The notes under the pieces: generated by a model
The model's input: only the letters and a program-made list of their open reading frames with translations
What the model was told of the DNA's origin: nothing
Databases searched by the model: none
In this document: positions 1 through 7,579 of the stretch, piece by piece
How the letters are laid out: the number at the start of each line of letters is the position of its first letter
Position numbering within the stretch: the stretch's first letter is position 1
NCBI GenBank assembly: GCA_946480695.1
Contig: CAMLKG010000034.1
Coordinates: 1 to 48,440 of the forward strand
Length of the DNA: 48,440 nucleotides
Reading direction: 5' to 3'
Source: an uncultured Cellvibrio sp.
GTDB taxonomy: Bacteria; Pseudomonadota; Gammaproteobacteria; Pseudomonadales; Cellvibrionaceae
Program-made: the position numbers and the translations under genes

Positions 1-2086
1 CAACTGTATTTTTTCCTGTGGGGTCGATCATATTCACCGGATCATTTCCCACATACGCATACATATTCATTTGGTCTGCGTAAAAAATCGGGTCCGTTTG
101 CAAAAATCTTCCCAGCCTGGGTGAATACATCCTTGCCTTGTAATGGTACAAGCCCAGCTCTTTTAACCACGCCTGCCCGGTAAAACCGAATCGATCGCTA
201 TTCGCCGATCCGGGAATGCCGTAGGCATCATAACCCAGTGCCGCCAGTTGCGAACCGCTGGCGTTGCTGTGGGCGATAATGCTGCCCTGGTGGTCCGCGT
301 GTAAATACCGCCAATTACCGGAACCTGTTGCGGCACTGTTGTATTGCACCCAGGGTTCGTCAACCTGGTCACCATGTACGTAACGGCGCGTGAGTGTGCC
401 CGCGCTGTTGTACTCCGCTACCAGCGCGTCGCCATCGTAGAGGAAACGTGTAACGACACCGGTGATGGTGACTTCATATAAACGACCCAATGGATCGTAT
501 TTCAGTGTAGAGGCGGGTAGTGTGCCGCTGGTGCTGCGCAGCCGGTTTTCATCATCGTATTGATAGAGTGCGCCGTTATCATTAGTGAGGTTGCCGTTGT
601 TATCGTAGCTAATCATCTCGCTACCGACAGCGGTGTATTGGTTTAGTCCGTTGACGGTATATGTCCCTGTGCGATTTTGATTGCCTGCATATAGGTACAA
701 GGAATTGCTCTGTATAAGCTGGGTGACCTGGTTTGCAGGGTTATAAACGAAGGTATTGGTCAAATCCTGATTAGTGCCGGAAAAATCCTGAACCAAATTC
801 CGCAATCGCAATGCATTGTCGAATTGATAGCTTGTCCGGGTTGCGACCGTGCCTGCATTTGCATTGTAGTTACGCAGAATGGCACTGCGACGGCCTGCGC
901 TGTTGTAAACAACATCCAGCATTGGCGTACTGCCTTCGCTTAAACGATTCACGCGATTGCGATTATCAAAACCGTATTGGAACCAAACATTGTCGGGATG
1001 GGTGATGCGTGTGCGATTGTTGTTCAGGTCATAAGTGTAATAAAGGCTGCGCGTGACCCCGCCCATTGTGTTATCGGTTTGGACAATGTTGCCAAAGCCG
1101 TCGACTTTATTAATGATGCCTTCGCCGGCATCGCTGTCAAAGCGCGAATGCAAGGTGATGCCGCGCAAATCGTAGTTGTAATAGATATCGGCTGTATGGG
1201 TATTGTTAACATAGTCCTTCAAGATTAGCCGGTTGTTACTATCGTAATGGAAATTAATCTCGGCCCCATTACGTTTACGCTCCTTCGTAATGTTGTTATT
1301 GGCATCGTAACTGTATTGGTTGTAATCGGCGGGGTTAACCTCACCGATAACCGTTTTGGATGGATAATATCGATGGGTCAGGCGACCATGGGCATCGTAG
1401 TGCAATTCCGTTTTATTACCTTTGGCATCGGTTTGCGTTTCTAATAAGCGGCCGTTGTACGTATTAGTTACATAGGCTTGCGCTAAGGTCGTACCCACAC
1501 CACGCTCTTCCTTCAAGACCTGATCCAACTCATCGTAGGTGTAACGTGTAATTCTGTCCCTTCCCTCTGATCCAAGTGTACTTTGCGCGCACGCATCGGA
1601 TGGCAGTGAACCATAAACTGATTTGTTCATGCGTTGCGCTTTACATTGCACCAGGCCCTTGGCGTTGTATGAATATTGGGTCAGGGTTTCAAGAGTGCCG
1701 TTTGTACCTTTCACCCATTCCTTTATTTTTCGGCCGTATTGGTCATATTCGAATCCACGTGTGGTAAATACGGTGAAACCGGTCCACTGCGCAGGGGAAA
1801 TGGTATCGTCCATCCAATTAATTAAGTTACCCGACTCAATTTGGGTAACCAACGTAGGGCGAGCAGAATCCCCATAAACAAATCGTTGCGCCGCGAAATT
1901 GCGCAAATCGCCATCGGCATCTGGCTGGATGACACCAAGCTGCAATCCCGCTGGCGAATATCGATATGCTGTTTTATGTTGGCCTCCGCTCTGTGCTGCC
2001 TGCACAACTCCACTAGCGAAGATTGCTACCAGCAAGACGGTTTTGCACATTGCGAAAAAATTTTTGCTCTTTCCTGAAATATTCAT
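1..2086 (-). CDS. RHS/YD-repeat secreted protein, C-terminal half with RHS core (cut by window edge)
   Basis: An open frame runs from ATG at 2086 to base 1 without a stop (695 complete codons), so the C terminus is outside the window. A GGAG Shine-Dalgarno sits just before the ATG. Residues 1-31 look like a Sec signal peptide (hydrophobic VLLVAIFASGVV, then QAAQ). Many YD repeats follow, for example YDQYGRKIKEW, YDELDQVLKEE, YDAHGRLTHRYY and YDLNNNRTRI. Residues about 633-690 form an RHS-associated core: YHYKARMYSPRLGRF, then YAYVGNDPVN and the closing DPTG. In polymorphic RHS proteins the core ends in DPTG and a variable, often toxic, tip follows; here only about five residues past it are visible. 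The start lies 2 bases after the stop of a 36-residue ORF, which suggests translational coupling. RHS identity is secure; a toxin role is inference. Confidence 0.93.
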   Translation of the reverse strand, partial: MNISGKSKNFFAMCKTVLLVAIFASGVVQAAQSGGQHKTAYRYSPAGLQLGVIQPDADGDLRNFAAQRFVYGDSARPTLVTQIESGNLINWMDDTISPAQWTGFTVFTTRGFEYDQYGRKIKEWVKGTNGTLETLTQYSYNAKGLVQCKAQRMNKSVYGSLPSDACAQSTLGSEGRDRITRYTYDELDQVLKEERGVGTTLAQAYVTNTYNGRLLETQTDAKGNKTELHYDAHGRLTHRYYPSKTVIGEVNPADYNQYSYDANNNITKERKRNGAEINFHYDSNNRLILKDYVNNTHTADIYYNYDLRGITLHSRFDSDAGEGIINKVDGFGNIVQTDNTMGGVTRSLYYTYDLNNNRTRITHPDNVWFQYGFDNRNRVNRLSEGSTPMLDVVYNSAGRRSAILRNYNANAGTVATRTSYQFDNALRLRNLVQDFSGTNQDLTNTFVYNPANQVTQLIQSNSLYLYAGNQNRTGTYTVNGLNQYTAVGSEMISYDNNGNLTNDNGALYQYDDENRLRSTSGTLPASTLKYDPLGRLYEVTITGVVTRFLYDGDALVAEYNSAGTLTRRYVHGDQVDEPWVQYNSAATGSGNWRYLHADHQGSIIAHSNASGSQLAALGYDAYGIPGSANSDRFGFTGQAWLKELGLYHYKARMYSPRLGRFLQTDPIFYADQMNMYAYVGNDPVNMIDPTGKNTV

Positions 2087-2088
2087 GG

Positions 2089-2199
2089 TTATCTCCTACT
2101 GACAGCTTGCGCAGCCAATACCGAGCCACAGAAAAAAATAGATACGAAAAGAAATACGCGATGATGCCATCTTGGTAGGTTTTTGTTATTCATATTCAT
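2089..2199 (-). CDS. 36-residue signal-peptide-like ORF between the two RHS halves
   Basis: ATG at 2199 (second ATG at 2193) has a good Shine-Dalgarno (AAAGGA, about 5 bases upstream). It starts 9 bases after the stop of the upstream RHS gene and ends in TAA at 2091-2089, 2 bases before the ATG of the downstream RHS gene. The product has a basic N-terminal region, a hydrophobic core (VFLFVSIFFCGSVL), an apparent AAQ cleavage region and only six further residues (AVSRR region). It is therefore essentially a signal peptide without a mature domain. Its 3' end contains the Shine-Dalgarno of the next gene. It could be a coupling leader, the remnant of an exported partner, or untranslated spacer that happens to be open. 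No homologue is recognised. Confidence 0.55.
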   Translation of the reverse strand: MNMNNKNLPRWHHRVFLFVSIFFCGSVLAAQAVSRR

Positions 2200-2208
2200 A
2201 GTCCTTTG

Positions 2209-4116
2209 TCAGTTACAACTTGTCAGATTGGCTTTGGGCTGGGTTTCGCCAATGCGATTGCCGTAAATATCATACTGATAACAGGTTCGTAGCGTTGTCC
2301 CTTGGGGATTGGTGACAGTCATGCCTGTAAGTAAAAGATTGTCATGCTGGTATTCATAGCGAGTAACCACCTCATCATTACCTGCGCAGACACCATTTAA
2401 AGCATTACTATTGATACAATATTTTTCGGCGGTTTTAAGCCAAACAGGAACAGTGGCCTGTGTTTTTGTGCCACCAACAGTGTAATAGTTCGCGTATTTT
2501 TGCTCGTAGGTATAACGGGTTTCTGCGCGTATACCATTTTTATTGGCAGGGTAGGTTACCTTCTCGACTTGCCCTGAATCAGCATGATAAACATAATCCG
2601 TCTGGTTACCTTTTCCATCGCGTGTCCAGGTTGGGCTGTTGCAATATTTAAAATTAGTGGTGTTGCAGCTTGCCGGATACGATGCCGTTACCGTGACGGC
2701 ACCCCGTTTATGTGAGTTGATATTACCGCGTGTATCGTAGCCAAACTCCTCAACCATTCCGGAGTACTTTACATAATGCGTGGGAAAATTTCTGAAACTT
2801 ATCTCATAATTCCATTGACCTTCACGTGTGGTTACTGAATTTATAGCACCGGGATACTGGTCAAGCTTGGGAAGCACTCTTTGAATATAACTACTGGCGG
2901 TGTTTCGAATGTCGCTGCCTTGATAGTTATCACCAATTGTATAACCCGAAGAATCCTCGTAGCGTTTAGCGGTGGTTACTTGTCCCGCTTCGCTGGATAA
3001 GGTAAACCACGTTGAGTGGTCGCTCGCCTGGGTATCAAAAATGTTTTTATAAGTGTATTGATAAACCTTTTGGCTACTTCCTGCCGGCTTAATACCAATC
3101 AGCCTTGGTGAGTATCGCTGATATGGGTAATACCCCTCAACAAGATTTGTTCCGTTATAAGCCAAGTCAAAACTGCGAAAATAATATTCCGTTACACCAC
3201 CGGTTGCATCCGTAACCCTGAAAGTACTATCGCCAAGGAAAATAGCCCTCGGCATACCGGCAGGCCATTTGAACTCGGCTTTAGGCCAATTAGTTACACA
3301 GTTTGATGTCAGACAGTTTTCTACACTGGAATTAATAGCCTGCACATATTTGGGGTTGCGAGAGGCCCAGATTTCAGGTTCAACCCTTGGTGTTACGGAA
3401 TCATAGCGAATTGCTGCTTTTGCTGGCTCCAAGGTCGAATCAGCTGGATCATATTGATGAATATATTTAAGAGCGAAACCGGTATTTGTTGTTACCCGTT
3501 TATTTAAATAATCCACATAAATCGTGAAACCATTTGGATATCGTATTTGCTTCATCTGCCCTACTTGACCAGCAGAGCCGGTGATCGAACCCTCGAATAT
3601 AACAACCGTGCCATCAGGCTTGGTCCAATACACACCGTCACTACGTCGCTCCAGACTATGTCTTTTATCACCCAAAGCGGAATATATGTAATTTGTTGGA
3701 GTCTCCGGCCCGATATTTACAGGCACACCACCAACTATAGGCTGGAAATCTGCACTACCAGAAATATCATGCACCCGTAGTACATTTTTATAAGTACTGG
3801 GGCGCGTATCAAGTTCAGTTACAACACCCCGCGCAAAAAATTTATCTTGATATCCTCGGTAGCCGCTGATAGAAAAATTATTGGTGTAGTTCGTAATACT
3901 ATGCGACAAGCCCATAGCGCCGCCAATTGCAACTGTTTCGAGACTGCTTTGAACTTGCCCACTGTGCACATTTACCCCGAACTCATCGACCAACTGAATT
4001 TTGGGTGGTGCCAGATCTGGTAAAGAGGTCCCAGCTGCCCCGAATGAAAGACCGATCGATAGGATTAGGGCTCGCGCTAAAAGCACATTAGATTTTTCTA
4101 TTAAAATCCTTAACAT
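2209..4116 (-). CDS. RHS/YD-repeat secreted protein, N-terminal half (635 aa)
   Basis: The start ATG at 4116 has AAGGAA 6-8 bases upstream, directly after the stop of the preceding gene. Residues 1-29 form a likely Sec signal peptide (ALILSIGLSFGAAG). The next region (DEFGVNVHSGQ, then SIGGAMGLSHS-like text) resembles the N-terminal shell of RHS wall-associated proteins. The C-terminal third holds YD-type repeats such as YDTRGNINSHK, KGNQTDYVYHADSGQ and YQYDIYGNRIGETQPK. It stops (TGA) just after that repeat, with no RHS core. The next-but-one gene on the same strand resumes in the middle of a typical RHS sequence (residue 40 onward, YRYSPAGLQLG). In related bacteria I recall this as one continuous polypeptide, so this looks like a split RHS protein in which each half carries its own signal peptide. 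Function unknown; probably periplasmic or extracellular. Confidence 0.9.
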   Translation of the reverse strand: MLRILIEKSNVLLARALILSIGLSFGAAGTSLPDLAPPKIQLVDEFGVNVHSGQVQSSLETVAIGGAMGLSHSITNYTNNFSISGYRGYQDKFFARGVVTELDTRPSTYKNVLRVHDISGSADFQPIVGGVPVNIGPETPTNYIYSALGDKRHSLERRSDGVYWTKPDGTVVIFEGSITGSAGQVGQMKQIRYPNGFTIYVDYLNKRVTTNTGFALKYIHQYDPADSTLEPAKAAIRYDSVTPRVEPEIWASRNPKYVQAINSSVENCLTSNCVTNWPKAEFKWPAGMPRAIFLGDSTFRVTDATGGVTEYYFRSFDLAYNGTNLVEGYYPYQRYSPRLIGIKPAGSSQKVYQYTYKNIFDTQASDHSTWFTLSSEAGQVTTAKRYEDSSGYTIGDNYQGSDIRNTASSYIQRVLPKLDQYPGAINSVTTREGQWNYEISFRNFPTHYVKYSGMVEEFGYDTRGNINSHKRGAVTVTASYPASCNTTNFKYCNSPTWTRDGKGNQTDYVYHADSGQVEKVTYPANKNGIRAETRYTYEQKYANYYTVGGTKTQATVPVWLKTAEKYCINSNALNGVCAGNDEVVTRYEYQHDNLLLTGMTVTNPQGTTLRTCYQYDIYGNRIGETQPKANLTSCN

Positions 4117-4125
4117 GGAATTTCC

Positions 4126-4935
4126 TTAATTAAAAATAGCTACAGGGCCACAAGAGGTGGAAGATGTGCAAGCTTGCACACTTTTGGGCTGATTACCAGT
4201 GGGATTACCGGTCGGGCAGTTTATATAGGCGAGCGTAGCAGTCACAGACTGCGAGCCACCTGTAGTGTCAATAACGAGGTATTGGGTAGCTCCGGAAACT
4301 GCGCTCCAGGTTGCTTTCCAAGCGCAATCAGCAATATGAGATTTTGCAAGGCCAGTCGGAGCTGGCAATGTGTTAGAACCCGGCTCTGCAACTGCATCGT
4401 TGGCAACGCTGGTTGAAACAAGAAGCCGATTACCAGCTTTGTCGTAATCGTAATCCCGGTTGCCGTTCTGGCTATCTTCCACAAAAGTTAAGCGGCCAAG
4501 CTCGTCATAAGCGTATTTTAATTTCTTGGCATAGGTGGTAGGAAGTTCGCTCTCGCCCGCGTTGCTGGCTTCAACGGTGGCATTCGCCAATACATCCTGC
4601 AATGTGGATGAGTTGGCTGCACTGGGGATCAAGCCATAAGCTAGGATCTCCATTGCATTGTAAGTTACTTCATAAGGGACCAGAAACAGATTGCCGCTGG
4701 TAGCCTGGATAGAAAAACTTTGCGGCGCGGTCAGGAAGATGGGAATGAGTATGTCACCGGCAATCGGAACAAATACCTGTTTGCCGTGGAAATAATAATC
4801 AACCTTCCCATCACTGTTCATATCACCCTGGTAAACTTCGTATTTGAATAATTCAACCTCATTCGGATTTATTGCAGCATTAACCGAAACCGGTGCAATA
4901 ATTGTGAGCCCTAGGGCAATAAGCAAATTTTTCAT
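4126..4935 (-). CDS. Small secreted protein with Ca-binding-like loop, one YD repeat and a fibronectin III-like C terminus
   Basis: ATG at 4935 is preferred over an in-frame upstream start at 4971 because it has AAGGGG 5 bases upstream and begins a clean signal peptide (MKNLLIALGLTIIAPVSVNA). This gives 269 residues. Near residue 38 is a loop of DxNxDGxxD type (DMNSDGKVDYYF), as in dockerin/EF-hand or VCBS-like calcium sites. At about residues 135-165 is a single YD repeat pair (YAYDELGRLTFVED, YDYDKAGNR). The last 80 residues (PAPTGLAKS, then WSAVSGATQYLV) read like a fibronectin type III domain with three or four cysteines. It is the first gene of the operon and ends 9 bases before the next start. 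Specific function unknown; likely an exported accessory of the RHS proteins. Confidence 0.85.
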   Translation of the reverse strand: MKNLLIALGLTIIAPVSVNAAINPNEVELFKYEVYQGDMNSDGKVDYYFHGKQVFVPIAGDILIPIFLTAPQSFSIQATSGNLFLVPYEVTYNAMEILAYGLIPSAANSSTLQDVLANATVEASNAGESELPTTYAKKLKYAYDELGRLTFVEDSQNGNRDYDYDKAGNRLLVSTSVANDAVAEPGSNTLPAPTGLAKSHIADCAWKATWSAVSGATQYLVIDTTGGSQSVTATLAYINCPTGNPTGNQPKSVQACTSSTSCGPVAIFN

Positions 4936-4996
4936 GGAATCCCCTTGAGTATCCTGCTTTAATCCATACACGCAAAACTTGGAAGGTAGCGCCTCA

Positions 4997-5052
4997 CGTT
5001 AATTTAACGCGACAAATTATAATATTTGTCGCTCCGTGTCTATTCGTGACAC
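4997..5052 (-). promoter_or_regulatory. Palindrome-rich promoter/operator of the RHS operon
   Basis: Three dyads lie within 56 bases: CGTTAA/TTAACG around one central base (4997-5009); perfect 9-base arms GCGACAAAT (5009-5017) and ATTTGTCGC (5024-5032) around a 6-base TATAAT centre; and GTGTC/GACAC with 7 bases between (5036-5052). A consensus -10 hexamer TATAAT can be read on the minus strand inside the second palindrome, so a protein bound there would cover the -10. No good -35 is seen at 17 bases, which fits an activator-dependent or repressed promoter. It is 62-117 bases upstream of the first ATG. The regulator is unknown. Confidence 0.5.
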
Positions 5053-5100
5053 AACATCTTCCGCGAAGGTAAAGGTTTTTATTAAAACTGTTACTGCTGA

Positions 5101-6591
5101 TTAGGCATCAGCCTTGCAATACTGCTGCACAAACTCTTCATGCGATGGCATTTTTTCTACTTGCTGATTAATTGAAGCGCGCATCTTGGTGAAAAATTGC
5201 ATCAACTCTTCTTTTTTCATGAGATGCGCAATGTGATGGTACTGTTCTGGCATTATGCGTTGTCCAAGCATGACTTGCGCCCAGGAATCCACACGGAATA
5301 ATTCGCCGGGATTTTGATAAGCATGGCCGGTTTTTTTGAACAGGTCTATCCGGTGTTGAAGCGTATCAGGCACTTCCATATTTTTGCAGTAGCGCCAGAA
5401 AGGCGTGTCATCGCGCTCGGTGGCTTTGTAATGCAAAATGATAAAATCGCGTATGCTTTCGATTTCTTCTAACGACTCGCGATTGAATTCATGGATCAAT
5501 GTCGGATCGACACCGTTAAACGGGAAGAAACGCATCAGGCGCGTAATACCCATCATAAATAAATGGATGCTGGTGGATTCCAGTGGCTCGATAAAACCAC
5601 TCGCCAGGCCCAATGCCACACAATTTTTATTCCAACTTTTGCGGCGACGGCCGGTGCGATATTTAATTACGCGCGGCTCAATCAGGGTTTTACCTTCCAC
5701 TGCATTTAGCAGCGTCGCGCGCGCATCCTCATCTCTGATAAAATTGCTGCAATACACCAAACCATTACCGACACGATGTTGCAACGGAATCCGCCATCGC
5801 CATCCGGCCTGGTGTGCAATAGAGCGAGTGTAAGGTACCGCTGGACCAACGGATTCGGTTTGCACTGCTTGGGCCGTGTCGCAGGGTAACCACTGCGACC
5901 AATCTTCGTAACCGGTATGTAATGTTTGTTCGATTAGCAAGCCACGGAAGCCCGAACAATCGATAAAAAAATCGCCTTCAATGGTTTGACCCGATGCGAG
6001 CACAAGCGCAGTAATAAATCCCGAATCATGGTCTTGCTTAACTTCAATGACTTTCCCTTCAATACGCTTCGCACCATTTTGTTCACTCATGGCGCGTAGA
6101 AATTTTGCGTAACGCGATGCATCCAAATGATACGCGTAGTTAATATCCATGTTGGGGCCGGTAGTAAATTTATTGGCAATGCAGGCTTTTAGTTCCAAAC
6201 AAAAATCGCCAAATTCAAATTCAGTGATACCCAACTTTTGCGCGTACAACCAGAAATGATGGAAATCCCCCAGCCAGGTTTCCTTTCCGGTTTTGCCAAA
6301 CGAGTGAATGTATTTGTCGCCATCGCGCCCCCAATTTTCAAACGAAATGCCCAGCTTGAAAGTAGCACTGGTTGCGCGCATAAATTCTTGCTCATCAATG
6401 CCAAGTAATTTGTGGAATACACGCATCGGTGGAATTGTGGCCTCACCAACCCCCACGGTACCGATTTCATCTGACTCGACAATAGTGATATCCAGTAGCT
6501 CGCCAAATTTTTTGGCGAAAGCCGCTGCCGCCATCCAGCCGGCGGTGCCGCCACCGGCGATCACAAGCTTTTTTACAGGTTTGAGTTGCAC
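5101..6591 (-). CDS. Flavin-dependent tryptophan halogenase family protein
   Basis: This 496-residue protein is of PrnA/RebH type, which uses FADH2, O2 and halide to halogenate an indole or other substrate. Visible hallmarks are the FAD-binding GGGTAGW (13-19), the GVGEATIP segment (47-54), a lysine at position 79 in FKLGISFENW (equivalent to the catalytic Lys79 of PrnA), WRWRIPL (264-270, the WxWxIP signature) and GFIEPLESTSIHL (332-344) with the Glu that partners the lysine. All key residues are present, so it should be active. It is the last gene of a minus-strand block with two SapC-like genes, an FIH-like hydroxylase and a TonB-dependent receptor, 157 bases after the SapC gene. Such receptor-linked halogenases are common in Xanthomonas, Caulobacter and Shewanella relatives; their substrate is unknown to me. 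Confidence 0.93.
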   Translation of the reverse strand: MQLKPVKKLVIAGGGTAGWMAAAAFAKKFGELLDITIVESDEIGTVGVGEATIPPMRVFHKLLGIDEQEFMRATSATFKLGISFENWGRDGDKYIHSFGKTGKETWLGDFHHFWLYAQKLGITEFEFGDFCLELKACIANKFTTGPNMDINYAYHLDASRYAKFLRAMSEQNGAKRIEGKVIEVKQDHDSGFITALVLASGQTIEGDFFIDCSGFRGLLIEQTLHTGYEDWSQWLPCDTAQAVQTESVGPAVPYTRSIAHQAGWRWRIPLQHRVGNGLVYCSNFIRDEDARATLLNAVEGKTLIEPRVIKYRTGRRRKSWNKNCVALGLASGFIEPLESTSIHLFMMGITRLMRFFPFNGVDPTLIHEFNRESLEEIESIRDFIILHYKATERDDTPFWRYCKNMEVPDTLQHRIDLFKKTGHAYQNPGELFRVDSWAQVMLGQRIMPEQYHHIAHLMKKEELMQFFTKMRASINQQVEKMPSHEEFVQQYCKADA

Positions 6592-6748
6592 GACAAGCTC
6601 CGCAATTGCAGTTTATTGATGTTGCCCGGCTGAAACGTACAGCCATTGCGCTTTGATTGCAGCGCATAGTCGCGCTGCGTTTAAACCGGAGCAATCGAAT
6701 TGCTATTAATATTTTTTATCGGTGCTACAAGGTAGTTGTCCAGATATT

Positions 6749-7474
6749 CTAGCCGCGCGCAGTTTTCAATTGAACCAAACGCTGGATGTTACCCAGGGAC
6801 TCGACTGCTAAAAACGCGCAACGTAAAAAGCCGCTGCGGTTCAACCGTTCCAAATCCGCACCGCCCAGATTCGCAAGTTTTTCCTGGTGAATCGTGTAAT
6901 TGCCACGCAAGCGATACACTTCGCGATCATTCAATTCAATTTCGAGGTTAACCGGCTCAATTAAATCCAGCTCGGCAAATGCGGCAAACATGGCATCGCT
7001 GATCTGCATACCGTCATAGATTCTGTTGAGTATTTTCGAAATTTTCTCCAGGTATGGACTGAGCCCCCCGTGATCCAAAAACACAGCCTCACCTTCGGTT
7101 TCGCTGATGCGTGGATGCTCCATGTCTACATGGATTACCGGTGTACGCTCGCTGCCGCCATCACGGCTTTGGTCCTGGAAACCAATTAAAAACGGGCCGC
7201 GTTCAATCACAGCGGGAATGTAGTTTGCCTTCCACCCACCAAGCTCATCCAGAAATAAATTTTCATCGCTTTTTAAACCGAGGAGCACAACCGATTGGAA
7301 TTTCCCCGTGTCAGGATTTTTTTGGAAGAGAATGGGGTATTCACGATGGACATCGGCAAATTCCGTCGGGAATGTCAGGGTGCTACCGACATTATCACCA
7401 AAGGCAGCAGAATGCCGGGTGATAATTTTAAGGTCTTTGTGGGTGATGTTATTCAGGAGTAGGTGTTTGGCCAT
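6749..7474 (-). CDS. SapC-like protein (first copy)
   Basis: 241 residues from ATG at 7474. The frame is open further upstream to 7561, but SapC-family proteins begin close to the KHLLLNN motif, so the internal ATG is preferred although its Shine-Dalgarno is weak. The protein shows LTFPTEFADVHREYPI (residues about 30-45), PAVIERGPF, LDHGGLSPYL and SDAMFAAFAELDLIEP, the conserved core shared with the second copy at 8654-9382. SapC-like proteins were named after a Campylobacter S-layer locus and are widely found beside TonB-dependent receptors and tryptophan halogenases. No signal peptide or membrane segment is seen, so it is probably cytoplasmic. Biochemical role unknown. Confidence 0.85.
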   Translation of the reverse strand: MAKHLLLNNITHKDLKIITRHSAAFGDNVGSTLTFPTEFADVHREYPILFQKNPDTGKFQSVVLLGLKSDENLFLDELGGWKANYIPAVIERGPFLIGFQDQSRDGGSERTPVIHVDMEHPRISETEGEAVFLDHGGLSPYLEKISKILNRIYDGMQISDAMFAAFAELDLIEPVNLEIELNDREVYRLRGNYTIHQEKLANLGGADLERLNRSGFLRCAFLAVESLGNIQRLVQLKTARG

Positions 7475-7579
7475 GGTATTTACCGATATTGTTATAGGAG
7501 AGGAACCCTTGCACGAGTGGGACATCTTACTCGGATAGGTATACATATCGCAAACAAGCAAACACCAGCACTCTCCCAG

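Noticed and set aside
163..375. Small minus-strand frame near the left edge
   Set aside because: It is out of frame with the long open RHS frame from 2086, whose translation is clearly YD repeats throughout.
811..2102. Several plus-strand short frames in the left 2 kb
   Set aside because: All are antisense to the open RHS coding frame and show no recognisable domain.
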